Assembly (NCBI GenBank): GCA_016929355.1
Contig: JAFGJA010000508.1
Span: 1 to 10,148 of the forward strand
Length of the DNA: 10,148 nt
Direction of reading: 5' to 3'
Source of the DNA: Anaerolineae bacterium
GTDB taxonomy: Bacteria > Chloroflexota > Anaerolineae > Aggregatilineales > Aggregatilineaceae
Within the stretch, counting starts at the first letter, position 1. Every line of letters begins with the position of its first letter. Positions 1-6,369 of this stretch are shown one piece after another. The notes below the pieces were generated by a model, which searched no databases, had not been told where the DNA came from, and was given only the letters and a program-made list of their open reading frames with translations. Both the position numbers and the translations under genes were made by a program.

Positions 1-938
1 CCCATCAGTTCGGCGGGCCAGATGATCGTATGGAACTCAATGTTGTCCTTACCGATGAAATTGTAAACTTTGGCAGCGGGGTTGTACCACCATTTTTTCC
101 AGGCGTCGGGCTGGCCGGTGTTTTTGGCCCATTCCAGGCTGGCGGTGAAATAACCCATGACCGCTTCCAACCACACGTACATGCGTTTGTCTGCCCAACC
201 CTCAAGCGGAATCTTGATCCCCCACTGAATATCGCGCGTGACCGGGCGGCCCTTGAGGTCTTCGACCTTGTTTTGCGAAACGCGCAGCACCTGGGGCCGC
301 CATTCTTCCGCTTTGCGCGGCTCATTCAGATAGTCGCGCAGGCGCTCGATAAAGGCGGGTAGATCGAGAAAATAGTGCTCGGTTTCGCGCACGACGGGCG
401 TGCTGCCATCGGTCTTGCTGCGCGGATTGATCAATTCCACCGCATCCAGCAGATTCCCGCAGTTATCACACTGATCGCCGCGTGCATCGGTAAAGCCGCA
501 GTTGGGACAGATTCCTTCTACATAGCGATCCGGCAGGAAACGTTTTTCCGTTTCGCTGTAGAGCAAACGCTGCGTTTGGCGGTACAGATAGCCGCCGTCA
601 AGCAGCTTGAGGAAAATATCCTGCGCGACTTTGTGGTGATTCTCGGTGTCGGTGTGCGTGAACAGATCGTAGCTGATGCCAACGGCTTTTTGTGTCTCCA
701 AAAAGCGGTGGTGGTAATGTTCGAACACCTCGCGCGCCGTGATGCCGAGTTTGTCCGCTTCAACGGTGATTGGTGTACCGTGCGCGTCCGATCCGCTCAC
801 CATCAGGACATGATTTCCTTTCAGGCGGTGATAGCGGGCGTAAATATCGGCGGGTAAATAGGCTCCGGCCAGATGTCCGGCGTGCATGTCGCCGTTCGCA
901 TAAGGCCAGGCGACGGAAACGTGAATGTAGTCAGGCAT
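1..938 (-). CDS. metG: Methionyl-tRNA synthetase, N-terminal part (C-terminus outside window)
   Basis: Charges tRNA-Met with methionine in the cytoplasm (class I aminoacyl-tRNA synthetase). Reading the minus strand from the ATG at 938 gives 312 open codons to the window edge. The class I HIGH signature appears as HAGH at residues 19-22 within a WPYANGDMHAGH context. A conserved VSGSDAHGTP stretch follows at 48-56. A zinc-knuckle-like double CxxC lies at about 144-160 (CPNC and CDNC), in the connective-peptide region usual for the family, and an FIGKDN segment at 294-299 is also typical. The KMSKS loop and anticodon-binding domain must lie beyond the left edge. The start is supported by an AAGGAGT ribosome site about 4-10 nt upstream on the minus strand. 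The gene is transcribed away from the rest of the window, behind a 250-nt leader containing a peptide ORF and an intrinsic terminator, which suggests attenuation control. Confidence 0.96.
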   Translation of the reverse strand, partial: MPDYIHVSVAWPYANGDMHAGHLAGAYLPADIYARYHRLKGNHVLMVSGSDAHGTPITVEADKLGITAREVFEHYHHRFLETQKAVGISYDLFTHTDTENHHKVAQDIFLKLLDGGYLYRQTQRLLYSETEKRFLPDRYVEGICPNCGFTDARGDQCDNCGNLLDAVELINPRSKTDGSTPVVRETEHYFLDLPAFIERLRDYLNEPRKAEEWRPQVLRVSQNKVEDLKGRPVTRDIQWGIKIPLEGWADKRMYVWLEAVMGYFTASLEWAKNTGQPDAWKKWWYNPAAKVYNFIGKDNIEFHTIIWPAELM

Positions 939-995
939 GATGACTCCTTGGGTGCGTAATAAGGTCGGGTAGACCAGCGAACAATTGTAACACGC

Positions 996-1027
996 AAACA
1001 AAAAACCGCCGGAATTCTCGACGGTTT
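996..1027 (-). terminator. Intrinsic terminator in metG leader (probable attenuator)
   Basis: Reading the minus strand, AAACCGTCG (1027-1019) pairs with CGGCGGTTT (1011-1003) over 9 bp including one G-U, with a 7-nt AGAATTC loop. It runs into a six-T tract (1005-1000), then G and TTT. The T-tract follows the hairpin only on the minus strand, so it would stop transcription coming from the leader promoter before metG, whose ATG is about 60 nt further on. An intrinsic terminator between a promoter and its own gene, behind a small ORF, fits attenuation. The plus-strand reading lacks a U-run. Confidence 0.78.
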
Positions 1028-1028
1028 A

Positions 1029-1125
1029 GCTTGCCGTAATCGATTATGCTCAGTTAGGCGGGCGGATGTTGCGGGCTAGTGCAGCACCAAACGCCATCGC
1101 CGGAGCATCTCCGACCACGGCAAGC
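1029..1125 (-). promoter_or_regulatory. Long-range complementary segments in metG leader RNA (candidate 1:2 pairing)
   Basis: GCTTGCCGT in the leader ORF (1125-1117, codons 22-25, just downstream of the MMRM codons) is perfectly complementary over 9 bp to ACGGCAAGC (1037-1029), which abuts the left arm of the terminator. A second helix, GCGGATG across Met codons 18-20 (1136-1130) with CATCCGC after the stop codon (1068-1062), would cross the first. A weak local alternative pairs the ACGG of the downstream segment with the CCGT inside the terminator's left arm, a possible antiterminator. Complementarity is seen directly; the regulatory order is inferred. Confidence 0.5.
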
Positions 1126-1189
1126 GGGGCATCCGCATCATGACGCCTGATTGTGGTGCGTCGTGTAAACGTACAGTGTGTGTGTGCAT
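1076..1189 (-). CDS. Putative Met-codon leader peptide of metG (37 aa)
   Basis: Small ORF of 37 codons plus TAG on the metG transcript. Met codons occur at position 1, at 17, 18 and 20 (the run MMRM), and at 28; two Trp codons are at 25 and 32. No clear Shine-Dalgarno precedes the ATG. However, the ATG begins 7 nt after a very good -10 hexamer, so the transcript would start on or near the AUG itself and be translated leaderless. The ORF ends about 50 nt before the intrinsic terminator that precedes metG. Leader peptides rich in the codon of the regulated amino acid are the hallmark of ribosome-mediated attenuation (trp, his and leu leaders). Here the logic would be Met-tRNA supply controlling its own synthetase. 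A shorter version starting at Met17 or Met18 is possible, but its ribosome site would be weak. That it is translated is inferred, not shown. Confidence 0.62.
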   Translation of the reverse strand: MHTHTVRLHDAPQSGVMMRMPRLPWSEMLRRWRLVLH

Positions 1190-1224
1190 GGTCTTATCAT
1201 ACGAGAGTTGCGCAGGTGTGTCAA
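1189..1224 (-). promoter_or_regulatory. Sigma-70-type promoter of metG leader, predicted start on the leader AUG
   Basis: On the minus strand, TTGACA (1224-1219, perfect -35) is followed by a 17-nt spacer and TATGAT (1201-1196, five of six bases of the -10 consensus). The 6-nt discriminator AAGACC then leads directly to ATG at 1189. Expected initiation, about 7 nt past the -10, lands on the A of that ATG. This is the best housekeeping promoter visible in the window. Confidence 0.82.
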
Positions 1225-1370
1225 TAATTCAAGATGGATTTCGCGGATTGCCCCGTTAGCCGGTAAACAGGGTCGGGCGCGCGTCGCATAACGCCGCCAG
1301 AGGGGCCAGGCCAGGCCCTATCGCCAAAGTTGCTCATATACCGTTAGCATCTAGAATAGAGTGTACTGCT
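1225..1370. other. Non-coding spacer between divergent promoters
   Basis: No convincing gene. Visible items are an 8-bp direct repeat CCGTTAGC (1253-1260 and 1341-1348) and a GC-rich imperfect hairpin at 1301-1319 (about 6 bp with one bulged G, loop AGGCCA, no U-tract). Neither has an evident function. Confidence 0.5.
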
Positions 1371-1398
1371 TTCACGAGATCAGCACATTTGCTATAGT
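1371..1398 (+). promoter_or_regulatory. Probable promoter of the 1435 gene
   Basis: TTCACG (1371-1376, four of six -35 bases), a 16-nt spacer and TATAGT (1393-1398, five of six -10 bases) point to initiation near 1405. That leaves a 5' leader of about 30 nt before the ATG at 1435. The -35 is weak, so this is a moderate call. Confidence 0.45.
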
Positions 1399-1434
1399 TA
1401 AGGTATGCGGGGTAGTGCGTTAGCGAGGATAAAC

Positions 1435-2400
1435 ATGGCCGATTATCCAGATCATGAAAACTTGGATGATGGAGCAGCCGCACGCAATGAGTTCTCGGAA
1501 TTGGGATCATTGATCCGGCGCGTGTTGGATCAAAACCAGGAAATTCGCACCCCCGATGATCCCCCACCTGAAACCGCGCATCATGACGATGAATCTGGTG
1601 CTGTGCGATCCCCGATTCCGGGCTATAATCGGCCCGCGCAACCCGATCCTGAAGCCGTGGAAGGAGAGTTGCCCGAATCGCCAGTTTCGCCGATTCGACC
1701 TACGGCTAAAGATCATCATACGGAACCGCAGCCGCCGCTTAAACCGACAGTGCCGGATCGCCGGGCAACAAGCGAACTGTCCCCGCGCGAACAGATGCAG
1801 CGCGCTGAAGAAGCGCTGATCCGTTTACGCGAAAAAATGGGGCAGGTAGCGGCTGAATTTGCTGCCGGGAAAATTAATCAGGATCAGTTTGACGCGATTT
1901 ATGGGCGTTACAGCGAGCAGCGCGATATTACCGAGCGTTTGCTGGCGCGTGATCCGCAAACCAATGCGTGGCAGTCGGTGGTCCGTCCCGGTCATACGCA
2001 GTTTTTGCGCGATCATTACGAGGCGCGCGTGATTTCGTATGCGATTTACGCCCAGGAAACCGCCGCATTGATCAGCGTCATGGGACCCTTGCAGATCAAA
2101 CCCATGCAGGCGCAGGCTGTGCTGCTGCGGCTCAAGGATGTGAGCCAGAAGCGCGGTCAGAATCCTGGTCCGGCAAAAAAAATGATGCGCGATGGGCGTT
2201 GTGTCTTGTTTGTGCCCGGCCAACATACGGTGGCAGCCGTGATTTTTTCGCGGGAACCGGCGGGCGTGTTGGTGGCGCGTATTGTGGACTTGCACGACGA
2301 TTTCGAACGCGCCAACCAGCACGCGATTCAGCGTGGGGATTACGCCACCGGGCGGATGGTTTTTCCGCACCGGGCTTTGTTTGAGGATGCGGATTATTAG
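1435..2400 (+). CDS. Hypothetical protein: disordered Pro-rich N-terminus, helical middle, small C-terminal domain
   Basis: 321 residues, family not recognised. Residues 1-35 contain a short helical stretch (FSELGSLIRRVLDQ). Residues 36-115 are rich in Pro, Asp, Glu and His and look disordered. Residues 116-172 are strongly helical (EQMQRAEEALIRLREKMGQ and onward). They include a GKINQDQFDAIYGRY segment that superficially resembles the short SHOCT-type pattern, in which a Gly-turn follows one helix and an acidic/Phe helix comes next. Residues 180-321 look folded, with probable beta strands at 255-285 (CVLFV, VAAVIF, VLVARIV). No signal peptide or membrane segment is seen, so it is likely cytoplasmic. 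The start at 1435 is preferred over the in-frame ATG at 1405 because GAGG at 1425-1428 sits 6 nt upstream and 1405 coincides with the predicted transcription start. It stands apart from the salvage cluster downstream. Confidence 0.85.
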   Translation: MADYPDHENLDDGAAARNEFSELGSLIRRVLDQNQEIRTPDDPPPETAHHDDESGAVRSPIPGYNRPAQPDPEAVEGELPESPVSPIRPTAKDHHTEPQPPLKPTVPDRRATSELSPREQMQRAEEALIRLREKMGQVAAEFAAGKINQDQFDAIYGRYSEQRDITERLLARDPQTNAWQSVVRPGHTQFLRDHYEARVISYAIYAQETAALISVMGPLQIKPMQAQAVLLRLKDVSQKRGQNPGPAKKMMRDGRCVLFVPGQHTVAAVIFSREPAGVLVARIVDLHDDFERANQHAIQRGDYATGRMVFPHRALFEDADY

Positions 2401-2431
2401 TTTATTAAACTCCTGAATCCTTCGCATTTTT
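2391..2431 (+). terminator. Weak candidate terminator at the end of the hypothetical gene
   Basis: GGATT (2391-2395) can pair with AATCC (2416-2420), and inside it AGTTT (2399-2403) pairs with AAACT (2407-2411). Five Ts follow at 2427-2431 after a 6-nt gap. The stem is AT-rich and interrupted and the U-run is short, so this is tentative. It overlaps the stop codon. Confidence 0.28.
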
Positions 2432-2474
2432 ACCGTCACAAATCTATCTTTAGAGACACCTTGAGGTTACAACT

Positions 2475-3470
2475 ATGCTGAAAAATAAGATTCTGGGCGG
2501 GCTATACGGGCAAGCGTTGGGTGATGCCTGGGGAATGCCCGCTTATTTTGATCTGGATGACACATGGCAGGCTTACGGGGGTTGGATCGATGAATTTAAG
2601 CCCGGCCCGCCCGATCACCCGGTGCATTTTGGCCTTCCGGCGGGGCGCATCACGGATGATTCGGAGCAGGCGTTTTCATTGGCGCGCTCGTTTATCGCAC
2701 ACGGCGGCGTGAGTCTGGCTGCGGCGGTTGAGGCGATCATCGCCTGGTATGACCGGGTAGGCGGCGATGAGTCGCCGTATGTCGGGCCAAGCACCCGGCG
2801 CGGCGTGCAGGCGCTCAAACGCGGCGATGATCCGACCACCACCGGCAATTGGGGCGATACCAACGGCGCACCCATGCGGATTTCGCCGGTTGGCTTGCTG
2901 CATCCCGGCGATCCGGTAGGCGCGATTCAGGATACCGTCACGACCTGTATGCCGACCCACAACACCAATGTGGCGATCTCTGGCGCGTGTGCGGTGTCGG
3001 CGGCAATTGCGATTGCGCTGACCGATCATGTCTCGTTGGATACCGTGATCACCGCCGGGATGCTGGGCGCGGACCTGGGGCGGCAGTATGGGCGCAAGTG
3101 GCTTGGCCCATCGGTCACACGCCGCATCAAGATGGCGATTGAGATCGCGCAGGGTCCGGGTAATGAACTGTTCCGGCTGCGCGAACTGTATCACGTGATC
3201 GGCACGTCGCTCTCTGTGCCGGAAACCGTCGGCGCAGCATTTGGCGTCCTGCTGATGGCGGAGGGCGATCCCAAACAAACGGCGATTTATGCGGCGAATC
3301 TTTCCGGTGATGCGGATACGGTGGGCGCGATTGCCTGTGCGATGGCCGGGGCGTATGCTGGCATTAATGCGATTGATCCTGAAATCATTGCGCAGTTGGA
3401 TGCCGATGAGGTGTTTGCCGGGTATGATGTCCCGGCTTTAGCGGACGGGTTGTATGATCTGGCGGTGTAA
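2475..3470 (+). CDS. ADP-ribosylglycohydrolase family protein (ARH/DraG-like)
   Basis: 331 aa, a full-length ARH/DraG-fold all-helical hydrolase that removes ADP-ribose from proteins or small molecules using two Mg/Mn ions. Visible signatures are GGLYGQALGDAWG at 8-20, the metal ligand motif ITDDSEQ at 59-65 (T60-D61-D62), NGAPMRISPVG at 130-140, a PTHN segment at 160-163, and the C-terminal metal motif SGDADTVGA at 277-285 (D279, D281, T282). All expected metal ligands are present, so it is probably active. The physiological substrate cannot be told from sequence. No dinitrogenase reductase genes or ADP-ribosyltransferase are nearby. Its neighbours (PfkB kinase, PsuG, nucleoside hydrolases) suggest a small ribosylated molecule or free ADP-ribose chemistry rather than nitrogenase control. 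GAGG at 2463-2466, 8 nt before ATG, supports the start. It is first in a same-strand run of eight genes, 32 nt ahead of the kinase. Confidence 0.9.
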   Translation: MLKNKILGGLYGQALGDAWGMPAYFDLDDTWQAYGGWIDEFKPGPPDHPVHFGLPAGRITDDSEQAFSLARSFIAHGGVSLAAAVEAIIAWYDRVGGDESPYVGPSTRRGVQALKRGDDPTTTGNWGDTNGAPMRISPVGLLHPGDPVGAIQDTVTTCMPTHNTNVAISGACAVSAAIAIALTDHVSLDTVITAGMLGADLGRQYGRKWLGPSVTRRIKMAIEIAQGPGNELFRLRELYHVIGTSLSVPETVGAAFGVLLMAEGDPKQTAIYAANLSGDADTVGAIACAMAGAYAGINAIDPEIIAQLDADEVFAGYDVPALADGLYDLAV

Positions 3471-3502
3471 TCTTTGGTCTCTGAAAGTGATAGCGGAAAC
3501 GA

Positions 3503-4459
3503 ATGGTTAAAAAACTGATTACAATTGGCGATTTGGTGCTAGACATCATTTTTCCGGTGAGACTGCCGGTAGTTGGTGGGCAGCACCAACCCGTAGCAGA
3601 TCGCCGTATTGAGCCGGGGGGGGCGGCGAATACGGTGATCACCGCGCGTCATTTGGGTTTGGATGTGCTGGTGGTTGGGACCATCGGATCAGATGTCTAT
3701 GGCGAACGTATTCGAGAACCATTGGCCCAGACCGGCGCAGACTGCCGGTTTGTGGTGGCTGCACCGGATACCGCGTCAACCCTCGTGATGACGTTGACGG
3801 ATCGGGCGAGCGGTGAACACGTCTTCTTGGGTCACTACGATGATGGGCCGGAAATGGCTTATCCTGATGGTCTGGATGAGCAGATCGAAGCGGCTGACGC
3901 GCTGTTTCTCTCCGGCTATACGCTGGCGGAAAAACGTATGGCGGCGGTGGCAACACGGGCTTTGGATCACGCCCATCAACACGGCGTGAAAATTTTCATG
4001 GATGTGGGGCCATTATTGCAAATGGCCGATCAGGATCAGGTGAAATGGGCGTTAGAGCGCACCTATTTGCTACTCCTGACCGAAGAAGAAGCCGCCCTGG
4101 TCACACAGGGCAAATCTGGGCCGGAGGCTTACGCGGAGTTGCTGCTGCAAGGCCCGACGTATGCCATCGTCAAGCGCGGCGCGGAAGGCTGTACCATTGT
4201 CACGGCGGAGTGGTGGTTGGAATTTCCCGGCTTCCCCGTTGAAAAAGTGATCGATACGGTTGGTGCGGGCGATACCTTCGCGGCGGCTTATATCGCGGGG
4301 GTGGTGCATGGCCTGGAAATTCGTGAATGTGCCCGGCTCGCCAATGCCACCGGTGCGGCCTGCGTCCAAAAGATCGGGTGCGGGACCAATGCGCCCACGT
4401 ATGACGAGATTATGGCGGTGCTGACCACCACGGGTGAGGCGGTCAATTTCTTATGTTAA
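3503..4459 (+). CDS. PfkB-family carbohydrate/nucleoside kinase (possible pseudouridine kinase)
   Basis: 318 aa ribokinase-fold kinase that transfers phosphate from ATP to a sugar or nucleoside hydroxyl. The first PfkB signature region shows EPGGAANTVITARHLG (37-52, di-Gly at 39-40). The second signature is DTVGAGDTFAAAYIAG (251-266), with catalytic base D257 in the GAGD anion hole. The substrate is not encoded in a motif I can read. In E. coli, PsuK (a PfkB kinase) makes pseudouridine 5'-phosphate for PsuG. Because this gene is coupled through one small gene to psuG, pseudouridine kinase is the leading hypothesis; ribokinase or adenosine-type kinase remain open. The start has only a weak ribosome site (GGA at 3495-3497). 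Its last 7 nt overlap the start of the YjbQ gene, implying translational coupling. Confidence 0.9.
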   Translation: MVKKLITIGDLVLDIIFPVRLPVVGGQHQPVADRRIEPGGAANTVITARHLGLDVLVVGTIGSDVYGERIREPLAQTGADCRFVVAAPDTASTLVMTLTDRASGEHVFLGHYDDGPEMAYPDGLDEQIEAADALFLSGYTLAEKRMAAVATRALDHAHQHGVKIFMDVGPLLQMADQDQVKWALERTYLLLLTEEEAALVTQGKSGPEAYAELLLQGPTYAIVKRGAEGCTIVTAEWWLEFPGFPVEKVIDTVGAGDTFAAAYIAGVVHGLEIRECARLANATGAACVQKIGCGTNAPTYDEIMAVLTTTGEAVNFLC

Positions 4460-4860
4460 CGACTGTCCCTATCCAGACTCCCGCCGGTGAATCATTAACC
4501 GATATAACGGCCCAGGTGCGCGCGGCGGTGCAGGCAACCGGCGTTGCTGCCGGTTTGTGCGCGGTGATCGTGCCGCATACCACTGCCGCGATCACGCTTA
4601 ATTCGGCGCTGGATGCCGCCACCGCGACGGATATTATCGCGGACCTGCGGCGCTTGGTTCCGACGCGCGTTGATTTTCAGCACCAATACGACACTCCCGC
4701 CGATGCTGCCGGACACATCAAAGCGGCGTTGATCGGGCATAGTGTGCTGTTGGTGATTGAAGGTGGCGATCTGCTGATTGGCGGATCGCAGAGCATTTTA
4801 TTTTATGAGTTTGATGGGCCGCGCGAGCGGCGTGTGCAGGTAAAGGTAATCGCTGAATGA
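4453..4860 (+). CDS. yjbQ: YjbQ / UPF0047 family protein
   Basis: 135 aa, the usual length for this single-domain family. Signatures are VPHTTAAITLNS (40-51, H42), the central HQYDTPADAAGHIKAALIGHS (77-97, with H77 and H88), and the C-terminal ILFYEFDGPRERRVQV (115-130). The family's usual GTWQ before this last motif is GGSQ here. Members of UPF0047 are reported to have weak thiamine-phosphate-synthase-like activity (E. coli YjbQ), but the biological role is unsettled. Nothing else for thiamine synthesis is in the window. It starts inside the end of the PfkB gene (7-nt overlap) and ends in an ATGA overlap with psuG, so it is translated as part of the kinase-YjbQ-PsuG unit. This suggests a role tied to pseudouridine or phosphosugar handling, which is an inference from position only. 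Confidence 0.88.
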   Translation: MLTTVPIQTPAGESLTDITAQVRAAVQATGVAAGLCAVIVPHTTAAITLNSALDAATATDIIADLRRLVPTRVDFQHQYDTPADAAGHIKAALIGHSVLLVIEGGDLLIGGSQSILFYEFDGPRERRVQVKVIAE

Positions 4861-5765
4861 AAGAAGCATTGGTATTTTCGAATGAAGTCGGTGCGGCGCT
4901 CATGGCTGGATCGCCGGTTGTGGCGCTGGAATCGACACTCATCACGCATGGTTTCCCCTATCCGGCGAATGTGGAAACGGCGCTGGCGATGGAAGCGGCT
5001 ATCCGCGAGGAAGGCGCTATCCCGGCGACCATTGCCGTGTTAGGTGGCCGGATCAAAATTGGTTTGACTAAAGAGGAAATTGAACTGCTGGCTGGCCTGG
5101 GGCAGAATGGCGTGCGCAAATGTTCGCGGCGCGATCTGCCGATTGTGGTGGGGTTGCGGCAGTATGGCGCGACCACGGTGGCGGGCACGATGATCGTCGC
5201 GCACATGGCCGGGATCAAGGTGTTTGCGACAGGCGGCATCGGCGGTGTGCATCGCGGCCACCCGCAAGATGCTTCGGCGGATTTGATCGAGTTGGGGCAT
5301 ACGCCGGTAACGGTGGTGTGTGCGGGCGCAAAATCGATCCTTGATCTGTCGCTCACGTTGGAAATGTTGGAAACGCAAGGTGTGCCCATTTTGGGTTATC
5401 AAACGGATGAACTGCCCGCCTTTTACAGCCGTTCCAGCGGCCTCCCGATTGATCAGCGTGTTGATACGCCGGAGGAAGTCGCCGCTATTGCTGCCGCGCG
5501 GGATGCGCTCAAGCTCGCGCATGGTGTGCTGGTGACGGTCCCCGTACCGGAAGCCGACGAACTGCCCGCCGCCGATGCGGAACAGGCTATCGCAGAAGCC
5601 ACGCGGTTAGCCGATGAAGCCGGGATCACCGGTAAAAATGTGACGCCGTTCGTGCTGGGCAAAGTGTTAGAATTGACCAATGGGCGCTCGCAGACGGCGA
5701 ATATCGCGGCGTTGGTGAATAATGCGCGCGTCGGGGCGCGGATCGCGCTGGCGCTGAGTCAATAA
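4857..5765 (+). CDS. psuG: Pseudouridine-5'-phosphate glycosidase
   Basis: 302 aa, close to the E. coli PsuG length. It reversibly splits the C-C glycosidic bond of pseudouridine 5'-phosphate to uracil and ribose 5-phosphate, with a metal and a Lys-ribose Schiff base. Residues that appear to match the known E. coli active site are E25 (VVALESTLITHGFPYP), K88 (VRKCSRRDLP), D142 (DASADLIEL, metal), K159 (CAGAKSILDL, Schiff-base Lys) and N282 (TANIAALVNNAR). A TGGIGGVHRG phosphate/ribose loop lies at 125-134. All are present, so the enzyme should be active. Its ATG overlaps the YjbQ stop as ATGA, and an AAAGG ribosome site sits 10 nt upstream in the YjbQ gene. The PfkB kinase two genes upstream is the natural partner. 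A C-rich/G-rich hairpin follows the stop immediately. Confidence 0.96.
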   Translation: MKEALVFSNEVGAALMAGSPVVALESTLITHGFPYPANVETALAMEAAIREEGAIPATIAVLGGRIKIGLTKEEIELLAGLGQNGVRKCSRRDLPIVVGLRQYGATTVAGTMIVAHMAGIKVFATGGIGGVHRGHPQDASADLIELGHTPVTVVCAGAKSILDLSLTLEMLETQGVPILGYQTDELPAFYSRSSGLPIDQRVDTPEEVAAIAAARDALKLAHGVLVTVPVPEADELPAADAEQAIAEATRLADEAGITGKNVTPFVLGKVLELTNGRSQTANIAALVNNARVGARIALALSQ

Positions 5766-5769
5766 ACTT

Positions 5770-5818
5770 CATCCCCCAACCCCCTCTCTTGACCTGGAGA
5801 GGGGGTGTCAGGTTATAG
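5770..5818 (+). repeat. REP-like hairpin repeat, copy 1 (after psuG)
   Basis: ACCCCCTCTC (5779-5788) and GAGAGGGGGT (5797-5806) form a perfect 10-bp stem with an 8-nt TTGACCTG loop, starting 13 nt after the psuG stop. Flanks TCATCCCC before and GGTTAT after recur in the second copy at 8350-8398. No U-tract follows, so it is not a classic terminator, but it could stabilise the 3' end of the upstream message or damp readthrough. The type resembles dispersed C-rich palindromes common between genes in Chloroflexota and cyanobacteria (recollection, not searched). Confidence 0.75.
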
Positions 5819-5849
5819 CATTAAATTCATTGGTTTAGGACAAATATTC

Positions 5850-6359
5850 ATGCCTCACCCTCTTGTTACTCAACTACGTTTTGCTCGCAGCGAATTTGTG
5901 CGCTGCCTGGATGGTATCACCGACGAGGATGCGCGCCGCCGTTTTATGCCCATGAACTGCATCAGTTGGATCATCGGGCATCTGGCAACGCAGGAACAAT
6001 TCCTCTGGGTGGCCCAGGTTGAACAGCGCATCGTTGTGCCGGGCTTGTATGAGCTTGTTGGACATGGTCGTCCGGCCACCACACCCCCGTTCGATGAGAT
6101 GTGGGCGGCGTGGCGCGCGATTACCGCCGCCGCTGATCCCTATCTCGATACATTAACCACCGAAAAATTGACCGCTCATCACCAATGGGAGGGCCAACCC
6201 TGGGGCGAGAGCATTGGCACAGCGCTTTACCGTAACCTTTATCATTACTGGTTCCATACGGGCGAAGCCCACGCGATCCGGCAGCAGTTAGGGCACACCG
6301 ATCTCCCGCAGTTTGTCGGGAACATGGCCGCCGCGCTTTATACCCCTGAACAGGAGTAA
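5850..6359 (+). CDS. DinB-like (DinB_2 type) four-helix-bundle protein
   Basis: 169 aa, all-helical by appearance, with the DinB/YfiT pattern. The first helix carries the histidine H44 in SWIIGHLATQEQFLW, and the last long helix carries YHYWFHTGEAHAIRQQLGH (131-149) with H132 and H136. That gives the usual three-His metal site. The superfamily includes thiol-dependent (bacillithiol or mycothiol) transferases and isomerases as well as many uncharacterised members, so no reaction can be assigned. The ATG at 5850 is chosen over an in-frame GTG at 5805 because the latter lies inside the repeat hairpin, AGGA sits at 5837-5840, and the family alignment begins around here. It lies between psuG and a nucleoside hydrolase, with only 10 nt to the latter. 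Confidence 0.82.
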   Translation: MPHPLVTQLRFARSEFVRCLDGITDEDARRRFMPMNCISWIIGHLATQEQFLWVAQVEQRIVVPGLYELVGHGRPATTPPFDEMWAAWRAITAAADPYLDTLTTEKLTAHHQWEGQPWGESIGTALYRNLYHYWFHTGEAHAIRQQLGHTDLPQFVGNMAAALYTPEQE

Positions 6360-6369
6360 CAAACCGATT

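Noticed and set aside
939..1224. T-box or SAM riboswitch upstream of metG
   Set aside because: No T-box core resembling AGGGTGGNACCGCG and no recognisable SAM-riboswitch conserved blocks are seen; the leader-peptide reading explains the elements better.
1405..1434. Upstream ATG adding 10 residues to the hypothetical protein
   Set aside because: It coincides with the predicted transcription start and has no ribosome site. A leaderless start here cannot be fully excluded, but GAGG before 1435 is the better choice.
1825..2439. 204-aa minus-strand open frame opposite the hypothetical gene
   Set aside because: Its protein is rich in His, Arg and Gln with no family pattern, it lacks a ribosome site, and it lies antisense to a frame with its own promoter and Shine-Dalgarno. 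Treated as a shadow.
5040..5522. 160-aa minus-strand open frame inside psuG
   Set aside because: psuG is certain from its active-site residues. The antisense frame has no ribosome site or motif.
5805..5849. Upstream GTG start extending the DinB-like protein
   Set aside because: It lies within the right arm of the hairpin repeat and gives a non-family N-terminus; the ATG at 5850 has an AGGA site.
6313..6369. Upstream start extending the first IUNH by 19 residues
   Set aside because: It sits inside the DinB coding region. IUNH proteins begin just before the DTDPG motif, which the ATG at 6370 gives.
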